From NCBI RefSeq assembly GCF_014639275.1, contig NZ_BMFW01000005.1:1-64000 (forward strand): a DNA stretch of 64,000 nt, in the 5' to 3' direction. Every line of letters starts with the position of its first letter. The first letter of the stretch is position 1. Shown piece after piece: positions 43,500 to 50,943 of the stretch. Under the pieces are notes generated by a model. It was given only the letters and a program-made list of their open reading frames with translations. It was not told the origin of the DNA and made no database searches. This DNA is from Arthrobacter liuii (GTDB taxonomy: Bacteria; Actinomycetota; Actinomycetes; Actinomycetales; Micrococcaceae). Both the position numbers and the translations under genes were made by a program.

Positions 43500-43519
43500 C
43501 GCCTCTCCTTTTGGGCAGC

Positions 43520-43553
43520 AAAAAGGGCCGAAGCATCACCGCTCCGGCCCTTT
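43520..43553 (-). terminator. Rho-independent terminator after the small-gene cluster
   Basis: On the minus strand AAAGGGCCGGAGC and GCTTCGGCCCTTT pair around GGTGAT and are followed by TTG. It should stop transcripts coming from 43.6 kb and above before the metallophosphoesterase gene. Confidence 0.72.
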
Positions 43554-43636
43554 CGCCACTTCTACGTATGAACCAAGTTAGTCGCCAGTTTCGGATTTGT
43601 CAACACCGGGAGTGTGCGGGTTTCGTGCTGCGGGCA

Positions 43637-43798
43637 TCAAGCCTTATGAACCGACGCTTTGACATCCCGATCTGGATGCGCGCTGACCGCTCGCAGCGCC
43701 GCGTCATAAGCACCGCGCCACGTTGCCGACTCACCGCCACCTACGGGCGCCCACCATGTTCCGTCCGGCGCTACATGCCATAACCCAAACCGCCACAT
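43637..43798 (-). CDS. 53-residue Trp-rich microprotein
   Basis: MWRFGLWHVAPDGTWWAPVG then GGESATWRGAYDAALRAVSA. Starts 2 bp after the stop of the upstream gene, so coupled. Five Trp in 53 residues. Unknown function; similar Trp-rich proteins are common in actinophage early operons. Confidence 0.55.
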   Translation of the reverse strand: MWRFGLWHVAPDGTWWAPVGGGESATWRGAYDAALRAVSAHPDRDVKASVHKA

Positions 43799-43800
43799 AC

Positions 43801-44100
43801 TTATACCCCCCACTCCGGCCGATAATCCGGGTGCGAGGCGTATACGGCGGCGAGGTGGCCGAGTGCGATCTCCAAGCCAATCTCACGGGCGACGGACAGG
43901 TCGGCATCTTGAGCGGTGAATACGACCGCATCGCACTCAGCCTGATACTCCCGGACAATCGCCCGTTTCGCGGCGCACTCGTCAAGGATGCGGGCGTTCA
44001 TCCTGGTCAGCGTTGGGGTTGTGCCCCACAGCAGTTCCCGGTTAGCGTCGAACTCATCCTCTTCGATCCGCGCTTCCAGAAACTCGGTGATGGTCACCAT
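43801..44100 (-). CDS. DUF6221-like protein
   Basis: 99 residues from ATG 44100 (GGAGAG upstream). TITEFLEARIEEDEFDANRE, DECAAKRAIVREYQAECDA and the end YASHPDYRPEW match the DUF6221 pattern of actinobacteria and phages. Function unknown; cytoplasmic. Confidence 0.65.
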   Translation of the reverse strand: MVTITEFLEARIEEDEFDANRELLWGTTPTLTRMNARILDECAAKRAIVREYQAECDAVVFTAQDADLSVAREIGLEIALGHLAAVYASHPDYRPEWGV

Positions 44101-44357
44101 GGCAGCCACTCTCCAAGGCGGTTGGTGTACCTGGGGGCGGCGCCGTGTCCGTTGTAGCGGCGTTCGTGGAGTGCCGTTAGTATGCCCTGTGGCTTGCCGC
44201 CGACTTCGGCCTCGTAGATACTGAGGCAGTCCGCATAGAAGTCCTCGTTCGGGATCACTTCTAGCGCTCCGGCTTTCGCTGCCTCTATTGTCTCGGCGAC
44301 TAGGAGCAGTTCCGATTCTTCGTGAGACGTCTCGCCAACCAGCAGATAAACCTTCAT
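44094..44357 (-). CDS. Hypothetical 87-residue protein
   Basis: MKVYLLVGETSHEESELLLV, VAETIEAAKAGALEVIPNED. Overlaps the next gene by 7 bp. No family recognised. Confidence 0.55.
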   Translation of the reverse strand: MKVYLLVGETSHEESELLLVAETIEAAKAGALEVIPNEDFYADCLSIYEAEVGGKPQGILTALHERRYNGHGAAPRYTNRLGEWLPW

Positions 44358-44404
44358 GCGTCGAGTTCTTCCAGTCGTTCGGGTGTGATGGTCGTTGTTC
44401 TCAC
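44354..44404 (-). CDS. 16-codon coupled microORF
   Basis: GTG 44404 overlaps the previous stop (GTGA) and its TGA overlaps the next start (ATGA), giving MRTTTITPERLEELDA. The double stop-start overlaps argue for real translation, at least as a coupling device. It may be a spacer rather than a functional peptide. Confidence 0.4.
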   Translation of the reverse strand: MRTTTITPERLEELDA

Positions 44405-44568
44405 TTCAGCACCGCCCGCAGCAGCGCCCCGAGTATCCCGCCAGTGCGCCGGTAGACCTGCTTCCGGATGATGCGCTTCCCCACGGCTTCGGGGCCCTTG
44501 CGGAGCGCCCTGCCGTCAGCGGAGAGCCTGGCCGCATGGAACAGGATGGACGTTAGGGAGCGAGTCAC
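44401..44568 (-). CDS. 55-residue basic protein
   Basis: From GTG 44568 (AAGAGA upstream, GTGA overlap). Rich in Arg/Lys, amphipathic (LTSILFHAARLSADGRALRK). Unknown; may bind nucleic acid. Confidence 0.5.
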   Translation of the reverse strand: MTRSLTSILFHAARLSADGRALRKGPEAVGKRIIRKQVYRRTGGILGALLRAVLK

Positions 44569-44708
44569 GGTGTCTCTTCTTTCACGTAGCCGGCGAGTCG
44601 TTCCCGGATGATGTCGGACAGGGTTTCCCCGCGCTCGGCGGCGACGGCCAGGGCCGCGTGCCACAGCTCGTCGGGGATGCGGACCGTGCGGCGGGTTGTC
44701 GCCGTCAT
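44565..44708 (-). CDS. Ribbon-helix-helix transcription regulator
   Basis: 47 residues: MTATTRRTVRIPDELWHAAL then AERGETLSDIIRERLAGYVK. The RTVRIPDEL beta strand plus two helices is a CopG/Arc-type RHH fold. Would bind DNA as a dimer to an inverted repeat. Likely phage regulator; target may be the 45.3 kb or 55.2 kb operator (inference). Confidence 0.72.
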   Translation of the reverse strand: MTATTRRTVRIPDELWHAALAVAAERGETLSDIIRERLAGYVKEETP

Positions 44709-44956
44709 CGGGTCAGCCTGTAGGGGTTGGTTGGCGGGTCCATGTTTTCGTCATCCCATGTCCACGCCTTGTACGCCTCGATAGCCTCGTCCCACACTCC
44801 CGCAAGCATGTGCGGGGCTGCGGCTTCGAGGATTGTGCGAACTCGTGCCATGGCTTCGGCGCGGTCGTCTTCGGATGCGTCCTCCCATGGAACCCCGTAT
44901 CGCCCGTCTTCGATGAGGACCCGTGCGCCGCTCTCTACCGCTTCGTAGCTGGTCAC
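44705..44956 (-). CDS. Hypothetical 83-residue protein
   Basis: From GTG 44956. MTSYEAVESGARVLIEDGRY and DDRAEAMARVRTILEAAAPH. Overlaps neighbours by GTGA and ATGA. Not recognised. Confidence 0.55.
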   Translation of the reverse strand: MTSYEAVESGARVLIEDGRYGVPWEDASEDDRAEAMARVRTILEAAAPHMLAGVWDEAIEAYKAWTWDDENMDPPTNPYRLTR

Positions 44957-45099
44957 TTTGTGTCCTCCAACAGTTCGATGGTGCGTTGCGCGGAATCAAG
45001 CCGCGCCCGCGTGGCCTGGTTTGGTACCCGCTCCCACTGTTCCTGGTAGTAGGGGAGTGCGGCCCTCGCTAGTGCGAGGGCTTCCGCCCTTGTCGTCAT
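44953..45099 (-). CDS. 48-residue hypothetical protein
   Basis: MTTRAEALALARAALPYYQE plus QATRARLDSAQRTIELLEDT. Mostly helical. Overlaps both neighbours by 4 bp. Not recognised. Confidence 0.55.
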   Translation of the reverse strand: MTTRAEALALARAALPYYQEQWERVPNQATRARLDSAQRTIELLEDTK

Positions 45100-45278
45100 G
45101 CGGCGAGCGTGACGGTTGAGCCGGCGGGGAGGGCGGTGACGTTGAAGCCTTTGCCCATGTGCCCGATCTTGTAGAGGTCCGGGTTGCCGAAGTTGTCAAC
45201 GGTGAGTACCTCTACGGCCTTCTTGCGGCCTTCGATGAGGATCATCATTCCGGCTTCGAGTTTTTCTACCTTGATCAT
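45096..45278 (-). CDS. 60-residue hypothetical protein, first gene after promoter
   Basis: MIKVEKLEAGMMILIEGRKK with a GGGAAGGCAAGAAA leader. A small beta-barrel is possible. First gene downstream of the 45.3-kb promoter, so expressed early and strongly. Confidence 0.55.
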   Translation of the reverse strand: MIKVEKLEAGMMILIEGRKKAVEVLTVDNFGNPDLYKIGHMGKGFNVTALPAGSTVTLAA

Positions 45279-45315
45279 TTTCTTGCCTTCCCTAGCGGCT
45301 TGTTCCGTTGTACTA

Positions 45316-45344
45316 AGCCTAGGCTGTCATGACAGCAAAGTCAA
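45316..45344 (-). promoter_or_regulatory. Strong predicted phage promoter
   Basis: On the minus strand TTGACT (45344-45339) and TAGGCT (45321-45316) are separated by exactly 17 bp. It drives genes from 45278 leftwards. A perfect 14-bp palindrome fills most of the spacer. Confidence 0.72.
45323..45336. promoter_or_regulatory. Operator: perfect palindrome GCTGTCATGACAGC
   Basis: Lies between -35 and -10, so a bound dimer would block RNA polymerase. A further half-site TGACAGC is at 45397-45403. Candidate target of the phage repressor or of the RHH protein. Confidence 0.65.
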
Positions 45345-45404
45345 CACTTCCAGCACGAAAAATAACCACTGCCACTATTCCCCGGCAATGGCTATTTGAC
45401 AGCC

Positions 45405-45638
45405 TCAACTATTCAGCTCCGGCCACTCCTGCGGCTGCTTCAGATAGCCGATGGTGGACGCCATGCGCATAAGGTCCTCGAATTGCCATGTCATGAAGCG
45501 GGCCGCTGGTTCGCCGTCGACGTAGTAGGTGACGATGTCGCTGGTGTGGTGGACTTCGAGGGCGTGCGTGTGGTGCTCCTCGGCTCCCCAGAACCCCTCA
45601 GTGGTGAAGGGCCTGCCCTCCCTGCTTTCAGTTCCCAC
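45405..45638 (-). CDS. Hypothetical 77-residue protein
   Basis: From GTG 45638, overlapping the 45628 gene by 11 bp. GTESREGRPFTTEGFWGAEE, DIVTYYVDGEPAARFMTWQF. Not recognised. Confidence 0.5.
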   Translation of the reverse strand: MGTESREGRPFTTEGFWGAEEHHTHALEVHHTSDIVTYYVDGEPAARFMTWQFEDLMRMASTIGYLKQPQEWPELNS

Positions 45639-46233
45639 CGAGCTCTCTAAGCGTCTCCGGCACAACTACCCCCACGAGCGCGGTCTGTTCCGGCGTCAGG
45701 TCCAGCCGGCCAAGGACGCGCTGCATGGCGGTGACGAAGAGCTGGGCTGTCTGCTCGTCCAGCTTGAGCTTTCGTTCTTCAAATCCGGATTTGATCAAAA
45801 TTTCGAGGAACTTCCCGGTTTGCGCCATGGCGGCCATGTAAAGCTTTACCTCACCACGAATCTGCTCGCCGCCCTTATCGTTCTCATAGCGGATCTCACT
45901 TAGTGCGTTGACCCGCTGCCCGAGAGCTTCCATAGTGTGCTCCGCAGAAGCCGCCAGCCTGGATAGGGTCTCCAGTGGGTCGGCAACGCCTTCGACACCA
46001 TACGCGGCGATGACTGCCTGCGGGTCAGCTTCGTACAGTTCGGCGACGATGCGGCGGTTCTCCCGTTCCTGCGCGGCACGCTTGGTGCGTTCTGCCGCGC
46101 CGCCGTGCCGGTAACACACTGTTGCGCCCGGGTCGATCCTCGTGTGCATGCACGGCTCACCAGCGCGGGTATGCGCCGAGCACCACGGATGCTCCTTACC
46201 GCACTTCGGGCAGGGTTCTTCGGTGTCGCTCAC
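45628..46233 (-). CDS. Probable terminase small subunit
   Basis: 201 residues from GTG 46233 (GTGA overlap). N-terminal zinc-like CPKCGKEHPWC, then TRIDPGATVCYRHGGAAERT, a pattern seen in actinophage small terminase proteins, followed by helices (ERENRRIVAELYEADPQAVI) and a C-terminal acidic end. Would recognise packaging sites and recruit TerL, which is over 6 kb away; this distance is unusual, so confidence is moderate. Confidence 0.55.
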   Translation of the reverse strand: MSDTEEPCPKCGKEHPWCSAHTRAGEPCMHTRIDPGATVCYRHGGAAERTKRAAQERENRRIVAELYEADPQAVIAAYGVEGVADPLETLSRLAASAEHTMEALGQRVNALSEIRYENDKGGEQIRGEVKLYMAAMAQTGKFLEILIKSGFEERKLKLDEQTAQLFVTAMQRVLGRLDLTPEQTALVGVVVPETLRELGGN

Positions 46234-46463
46234 TGCGTGCACCGGCCATTCGGATGCAGGGTTTCCTTGAACTTTTCGAAGTCGAGCCGTAGTTGCGCGT
46301 CGGCCAGGAGTCGGCGCGCCTTGCGCCGTGCGCCACGATGGGTCCATGCCTTGCCCCACATCATTTGCCGCGGGAGCCAGCCGCCACCACGATCCTGGGA
46401 TACTTCGATCTCGTAGGTCCCGTACTCGTTCCTTGTGATCTCGGCTTTCAGTTCCCCTCTCAC
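46230..46463 (-). CDS. Hypothetical 77-residue protein
   Basis: GTG 46463. MRGELKAEITRNEYGTYEIE, then an Arg-rich helix (RGARRKARRLLADAQLRLDF). Coupled on both sides. Not recognised. Confidence 0.5.
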   Translation of the reverse strand: MRGELKAEITRNEYGTYEIEVSQDRGGGWLPRQMMWGKAWTHRGARRKARRLLADAQLRLDFEKFKETLHPNGRCTQ

Positions 46464-46717
46464 TGCTCCACCACGTCCCGTGCCTGCCTGTCGTGCACGT
46501 CGAGTTCCGCCAGTGTCGCCGCGTCAATCGTGCCGACGTGGGCGGCTCGGCGTCTCAGCCAGGACTCGTTGCGCTCATGGGCGGCCTCGACAAGCCCCCG
46601 CTCAATGGCCACCTGATGCTGAGCATCCTCAAGTTTCTTGAGCGCGTGATGGTAGTTGACGAGCGCGTTGATGTAGGCCTGGCCGGACTCTTCGACGCTG
46701 CGGGTCAGGTCGCTCAC
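46460..46717 (-). CDS. Coiled-coil 85-residue protein
   Basis: GTG 46717. Long helix (INALVNYHHALKKLEDAQHQ VAIERGLVEA, split). No domain recognised. Overlaps both neighbours by GTGA. Confidence 0.5.
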   Translation of the reverse strand: MSDLTRSVEESGQAYINALVNYHHALKKLEDAQHQVAIERGLVEAAHERNESWLRRRAAHVGTIDAATLAELDVHDRQARDVVEQ

Positions 46718-47526
46718 TTCGCGCCCGCCTTGTACCGGTCATCGAATCCGCGCTGTTCCTCCATGAAGGTCAGCAGGGCGAGGGCGTGGAACGCGACAGA
46801 GGCCATGTGCGGCAGGTCCATCTCGGCGTCATTGTCTTCGCCGTTCCAGAACTGGGTGGCGTGCCGCTGTAGGGCGGCGTAGGACTTGGACCATTCGTAG
46901 CCCTTGCGCCAGTTGTGCGCGGCGTACTTGGCCGCTCCCCGGCCATACAGGGCAGCCACCTTCGACAGCGCACCTACCGGGATCAGGTCGTATCGTTCCG
47001 GCTTGGTGCCCTTCTCCCCACCCGTGGTGGACGTGGTGCGTACTTCGCCGAAGATCTTTGCGCGTGCCTGATTTGGGGAGAGTTCACCACGAGTGACCTT
47101 CTCGATAATGTCAGCATGGGTCGGCTTGATTGTCCCGGAGGGCTTGTGTGGTGGTACGAGCGTCACGGTAGGGCCGCCCTTGCTGAAGTCCGCAAGCTCA
47201 CCAACAGGCAGGCCCAGTGCGTGGGCGAGAGCTATCTCGGCGGCGACGCCGGAGGACTTCTTCCACCCGGGCAGGAGCGCCACGGCTTCGGCGTAGAGGC
47301 TGATGTACTCAGTGTCAGCGCGGAGCGCTTCCCGTAGGCTGAATCCCTCGTTGGCGAGGTCCTCATGCCCGGTCATGCCATGCGTGCTGAATCCTGCGGA
47401 GCGGTCACGGTCGGCGGGATTGAACACGTCATGCCCTAGCGCTTCCAGTGTCGCCGCGCCAGCGTCAAACGCGGGGAAGTTGAATTCTTTGATGCCGCGC
47501 ATAGGGCCGGCGAGGTAGATTCTCAT
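46714..47526 (-). CDS. DUF4406-dATP/dGTP diphosphohydrolase (MazZ/DUF5664-like) fusion
   Basis: 270 residues from ATG 47526. N-terminal MRIYLAGPMRGI with EALGHDVFNPADRD is the DUF4406 (nucleoside deoxyribosyltransferase-like) pattern; from about residue 175 ERYDLIPVGALSKVAALYGR, NWRKGYEWSKSYAALQRH and DLPHMASVAFHALALL match DUF5664-type MazG-like enzymes. So one protein may both process and cleave deoxynucleotides. I see no PurZ, so no proof of base modification. Linker at about 140-175. Confidence 0.72.
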   Translation of the reverse strand: MRIYLAGPMRGIKEFNFPAFDAGAATLEALGHDVFNPADRDRSAGFSTHGMTGHEDLANEGFSLREALRADTEYISLYAEAVALLPGWKKSSGVAAEIALAHALGLPVGELADFSKGGPTVTLVPPHKPSGTIKPTHADIIEKVTRGELSPNQARAKIFGEVRTTSTTGGEKGTKPERYDLIPVGALSKVAALYGRGAAKYAAHNWRKGYEWSKSYAALQRHATQFWNGEDNDAEMDLPHMASVAFHALALLTFMEEQRGFDDRYKAGAK

Positions 47527-47837
47527 TTGGTGCCTGCTTTCACTGTGGGTTTGTGGAGGTGTCGTAGCGGGTTTTCCCCGTCGAATCCGTACTCCATGAC
47601 GTGTTGCCACCAGAACTGGAAGCGGGGCCGTTCGACCGGGTCAAGGCGGGGCGTGTAGTCGTGCAGCAGGTGCGCGCCGAGTTCGGCGGGGGCGTCGTCG
47701 TGGTGCAGGGTCGCGTTGATGACCCGCTCCACCGTGCGCGCCACAATCCACTCCCGGTACGTCGGGTCAATCACATACCCGTACCGGTCCCGCTCCCACA
47801 GCATCCAGACGTGGCGGCGGAGTTCCACGTACCTCAA
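47523..47837 (-). CDS. Hypothetical 104-residue protein
   Basis: MRYVELRRHVWMLWERDRYG, RTVERVINATLHHDDAPAEL. Rich in Trp, His and Arg. Coupled to the nucleotide gene by ATGA. Not recognised. Confidence 0.5.
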   Translation of the reverse strand: MRYVELRRHVWMLWERDRYGYVIDPTYREWIVARTVERVINATLHHDDAPAELGAHLLHDYTPRLDPVERPRFQFWWQHVMEYGFDGENPLRHLHKPTVKAGTK

Positions 47838-47839
47838 GG

Positions 47840-48124
47840 CTAGTCATCTCCGTCGTGGACAAGCTCACCGTCGGTGCCCGGGCTGGCTGCTAGCCCGGCC
47901 GTGTAGCGGACGCGTGCATCTTCGACTATTTCCGCCGTCTGTGCTGGCGTGCTTGGATACGGTCCAAGTAGATCGATTCGGCTAGCGAGCCACCAGATCA
48001 TGCCGTACATTTCCTCGATGGTCTCGTAGGCGTCGCCCAGGTTCTCCACCATCCGGGGCAGGTCGTCCGGGTTGAGTAGCTTGCCGGTGCGCTCGTCTAC
48101 CGCATGGTTGTAGCTGCCCGCCAT
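47840..48124 (-). CDS. Hypothetical 94-residue protein
   Basis: From ATG 48124 (TAATG overlap). AGSYNHAVDERTGKLLNPDD and a helical centre (ENLGDAYETIEEMYGMIWWL). Not recognised. Confidence 0.5.
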   Translation of the reverse strand: MAGSYNHAVDERTGKLLNPDDLPRMVENLGDAYETIEEMYGMIWWLASRIDLLGPYPSTPAQTAEIVEDARVRYTAGLAASPGTDGELVHDGDD

Positions 48125-48291
48125 TACCCCGCCCTCCCGTGCGGGTTGTCCTTGGCCATCACGTCGCCGAACTGCTTGAGTCCCAGCCATGCCAGGGCGT
48201 GACGCAGGCCAGCCTCCCACGCGGCTGCCTCCGCTTCCTTGAGTTCATTGGGACTCAGCACCTTGACCGCGATAGTAACCGGTGCCATCAT
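48124..48291 (-). CDS. Hypothetical 55-residue protein
   Basis: From ATG 48291 (overlap ATGA). VTIAVKVLSPNELKEAEAAA. Small helical. Not recognised. Confidence 0.5.
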   Translation of the reverse strand: MMAPVTIAVKVLSPNELKEAEAAAWEAGLRHALAWLGLKQFGDVMAKDNPHGRAG

Positions 48292-48482
48292 CGCCACGTC
48301 TTGCCCCCAATCGCCATACCAATGAGCGCGGCGACGAAAAACAGGAGCGCCACGCAAGCGGGTATCCACAACGGCGCGGTCACCCACCACCACGACCAGT
48401 CGATGACGTGCGTGAGCTTCAGGACTAAGAACACGAGGAACAGTAACCCCGCGAAACCAAAACCACCACTTGATTCGTTCAC
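48288..48482 (-). CDS. Two-helix membrane microprotein (Fragile-X-F-like label)
   Basis: 64 residues from GTG 48482. Two membrane segments, the first ending LKLTHVIDWSWWWVTAPLWI. Many actinobacterial genomes carry this SWWWV...PLWIP pattern under the old name transmembrane Fragile-X-F. Function unknown, perhaps membrane-active. Confidence 0.62.
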   Translation of the reverse strand: MNESSGGFGFAGLLFLVFLVLKLTHVIDWSWWWVTAPLWIPACVALLFFVAALIGMAIGGKTWR

Positions 48483-48697
48483 TTCTGACCTGCCCAGTCG
48501 CACGTTACTCCGCCGTTGCCGAATGCAACGCACATGACTTTATGCCCATCGGGAAGCTGGACCCAGCCGCCAGCGTTGGAGTAGGCGCCACCGAGGGTGC
48601 CATTGGGTTTCGTCTCCGCGCTATTGCAGGCAGATAGCCCCAGTGTTGCGGCTATGCCAATGGTGATGATGCCTACTGTTTTACGTCGCTTACTCAT
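48479..48697 (-). CDS. Small lipoprotein
   Basis: 72 residues from ATG 48697 (ATGA overlap). Signal peptide with lipobox LSAC near residue 20 and a small domain with two more Cys (KVMCVAFGNGGVTCDW). Membrane-anchored outside the cell; could block superinfection or be a lysogenic factor (inference). Confidence 0.65.
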   Translation of the reverse strand: MSKRRKTVGIITIGIAATLGLSACNSAETKPNGTLGGAYSNAGGWVQLPDGHKVMCVAFGNGGVTCDWAGQK

Positions 48698-49257
48698 GCG
48701 CAGTCCCGTTCTTCGAGCGTGGTTTCGAGCCGGTAGATTTCCTTGACGGCGGCGGCCTTGTTGGGGCCAAGGTCGGCGTAGGAGTCTTCGCCGAACCATT
48801 CGTCGGCGAGCTCATCGAGACGACGCGTCCGGGCCGCTTCGGCGGCCTTCGCGGCCGCGTCCGCTTCCGCCTTGGCCTTGGCTTCCTCGTAGGCTTTCGC
48901 TTTCTCTTCCCGCTCCAGGAACTGCGCGATGGCGAGCCATGCGGTGGCGCGTTTGCGGGCCTCACTAGAAGTGTCTTCACCTGGCAGTGCGAGACCATTA
49001 GGAACGCCGTCCACCCGGTAGATTCGGGCAAAGCCTTCCATGCGCGAGGTCACCTTCGGCAGGTCCTCCTTGGCGGTAAGGATGTACGCGGACTCGACGG
49101 CGTTGGAGACGTCCCTGAGCGTGGCGGTGATCTCAATGCCGTTATAGCCGGCGTAGTTGACGTAGCCCGCTTGGACGCGCTCAAGGATCGTCCGCTGCAG
49201 GTGGGGCAGGCTCTTGGCTATGTCGCACCGTGGCGAGTATACGTAGGGGAGTGTCAT
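48694..49257 (-). CDS. Helical 187-residue protein
   Basis: From ATG 49257. DIAKSLPHLQRTILERVQAG, then an Ala/Lys/Glu coiled coil (AKAYEEAKAKAEADAAAKA). Not recognised. Confidence 0.55.
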   Translation of the reverse strand: MTLPYVYSPRCDIAKSLPHLQRTILERVQAGYVNYAGYNGIEITATLRDVSNAVESAYILTAKEDLPKVTSRMEGFARIYRVDGVPNGLALPGEDTSSEARKRATAWLAIAQFLEREEKAKAYEEAKAKAEADAAAKAAEAARTRRLDELADEWFGEDSYADLGPNKAAAVKEIYRLETTLEERDCA

Positions 49258-50069
49258 GCGGGGGTGTCCTGTTCTGTGTTCCATGGGGTGAGTTTCTGTC
49301 CGGCGTTGTAGAGGGTGACGAGTCGGGCGACGTGGGCGACGATGTAGGTGGGTCTGTTGCGGTCCCCGGTCCCGTGCGGGTGGAGGTAGCCGCGGGACAC
49401 CCATTTACCGAGCCGCCTGGTGTCCAGGGCGATGCCTTTGACGGCGAACGATCTGGTCATGACGGTGATGGTTTGCGCTACCTTGTCGGCGTGGGTGAGG
49501 GCTTCGAGCGTTCTGGCTTTGGCGTCCCACACGGTCCCGCAGGTCCGGCACGTTGCCGCGTCCGTCCCTTCGATGCCCCAGAGTGTTTCGGTGCATTCGA
49601 CGCCCTCAACCACGGCGTAGCAGGGCCCGATGTAGGTAGTGTCGGGGGCGATGTCGATGGTCCGGCGGATGTTGTTGACCGCCCCGACAATCTCGGAGTA
49701 GGCGTCCGGGGCGGCGTCATGGCGGGAGAGCCAGTGGACGTGGTGCATGAGCCATGCGCTGATCGACTGCGACGTGTCCCGGCAGGTGAGTGGCACGCCG
49801 CGTTCTTCGGAGACGAGCCGCGCCCAGCCGACAAGGACCGCCTTCAACTCGGATGCGGCCCTCGACGCGCCAAGGTCGTAGGGGAGGGGTTTGTCGTCGC
49901 GGGGGTGGTTGCCGCGGGCGGGGCGTTTCTTCGACTGCCGGGCGAGGGCCGTGTCCAGGTCCTCCAGCAGCGCATCAATGTCCCCGAGCGCCCGATCCAG
50001 CGTTTCAGTGCAGCCGGGGCAGATGGTGGCGTTGTTGCTCAGGGGCCGGCCGTCGACGGGGCAGGTCAC
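49254..50069 (-). CDS. Zinc-ribbon and HTH protein
   Basis: 271 residues from GTG 50069 (GTGA overlap). N-terminal CPVDGRPLSNNATICPGCTE zinc ribbon, a middle CRTCGTVW zinc motif, and a C-terminal helix-turn-helix (ALDTRRLGKWVSRGYLHPHG). Likely DNA-binding regulator or replication accessory protein; actinophages have this layout often. Confidence 0.6.
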   Translation of the reverse strand: MTCPVDGRPLSNNATICPGCTETLDRALGDIDALLEDLDTALARQSKKRPARGNHPRDDKPLPYDLGASRAASELKAVLVGWARLVSEERGVPLTCRDTSQSISAWLMHHVHWLSRHDAAPDAYSEIVGAVNNIRRTIDIAPDTTYIGPCYAVVEGVECTETLWGIEGTDAATCRTCGTVWDAKARTLEALTHADKVAQTITVMTRSFAVKGIALDTRRLGKWVSRGYLHPHGTGDRNRPTYIVAHVARLVTLYNAGQKLTPWNTEQDTPA

Positions 50070-50251
50070 AGGCGCACCTCTTCGCGATACTCCCCGGATA
50101 AGCGGTCCCTCTCGGCGCGCTTTAGTGCACGCTGCGCAGCGAACCTCGCGCCCCATAGTGTGCATCGGACCATGCCATACATGCGCTTACCGTCCTCATA
50201 GAGCACGATGTCGTACATGTATCCGGGCTTGTGTGTGATGACTACGTGCAC
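50066..50251 (-). CDS. Hypothetical 61-residue protein
   Basis: From GTG 50251, with GGGGGA upstream. HVVITHKPGYMYDIVLYEDG, Arg-rich helix at the end. Not recognised. Confidence 0.5.
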   Translation of the reverse strand: MHVVITHKPGYMYDIVLYEDGKRMYGMVRCTLWGARFAAQRALKRAERDRLSGEYREEVRL

Positions 50252-50252
50252 G

Positions 50253-50492
50253 CTATTCGTCCCCCGACCCATACCCGGCCGCGATTAGTATTTTGGCTAC
50301 ATGCATAGCGTGCACTTCGTAGTAATCCGTTGACCCATTGACGTGCCACCTCACCGCCCCGCAGAGGCAGGTGTAGTAGTCACAGTCCTCCGGGCCGATG
50401 TTCTCGCCCCAAGTTGTCCAATCTGCGGTGTGTTCTTCGATGACTTTGGCCAGCCTGTTGGATTTTTGTGCGCCGGGTGCGGAGGTTTTCAC
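50253..50492 (-). CDS. Hypothetical 79-residue protein with CLCG motif
   Basis: From GTG 50492 (GTGA overlap). DCDYYTCLCGAVRWHVNG hints at half a zinc ribbon. Not recognised. Confidence 0.5.
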   Translation of the reverse strand: MKTSAPGAQKSNRLAKVIEEHTADWTTWGENIGPEDCDYYTCLCGAVRWHVNGSTDYYEVHAMHVAKILIAAGYGSGDE

Positions 50493-50779
50493 TTGGTGGC
50501 CTCTGGTTCCCATAGGACCGTCGCGGGGAGGAAGTCGGCGGGGCCCTTGTCTATGTATCCTCCAGCCGCTAGGTACCACATGTGTCCCGACTTTTGCCAT
50601 GCCTCACCTTCACGGTCAAGGATCACGGTTCCGTCCGAGAATGCATCAGCATCCTCTATGGTTGCCGTGGTGACCTGCCTAGGCTTCCGGTATCCGGCGG
50701 CGAGAATCCGCTCTACGGCCTTCGTCGTAGTCCGTCCCAGAATCAACTGGAATAGTTCGTCGCGTTCGGCGTTGCTCAT
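50489..50779 (-). CDS. Hypothetical 96-residue protein
   Basis: From ATG 50779. MSNAERDELFQLILGRTTTK and ILAAGYRKPRQVTTATIEDA. The AAGYRKPRxV phrase recurs in many phage small proteins. No function assigned. Confidence 0.52.
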   Translation of the reverse strand: MSNAERDELFQLILGRTTTKAVERILAAGYRKPRQVTTATIEDADAFSDGTVILDREGEAWQKSGHMWYLAAGGYIDKGPADFLPATVLWEPEATK

Positions 50780-50943
50780 TCGTCCCCCAAAGCATCTAAA
50801 AAGTCCTCGAGCCTGATGCGTGCGCTCAGGTTCCCGATGGGTTGTGCGTGGCAGCGGCACCCGTACTGGCGTGCGCACACCTGCAAGGCTGATGTGTAGC
50901 AGCAGCCCCGTTTGCAGCGGCGCGACTCAGGGACCGTCCTCAT
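50776..50943 (-). CDS. Cys-rich 55-residue protein downstream of Dam-like methyltransferase
   Basis: MRTVPESRRCKRGCCYTSAL then CARQYGCRCHAQP. Seven-residue N-terminus is the same as that of the 51473-51658 product, and 19 bp of DNA are identical. Likely zinc-binding. Coupled to the methyltransferase stop by ATGA. Confidence 0.55.
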   Translation of the reverse strand: MRTVPESRRCKRGCCYTSALQVCARQYGCRCHAQPIGNLSARIRLEDFLDALGDE

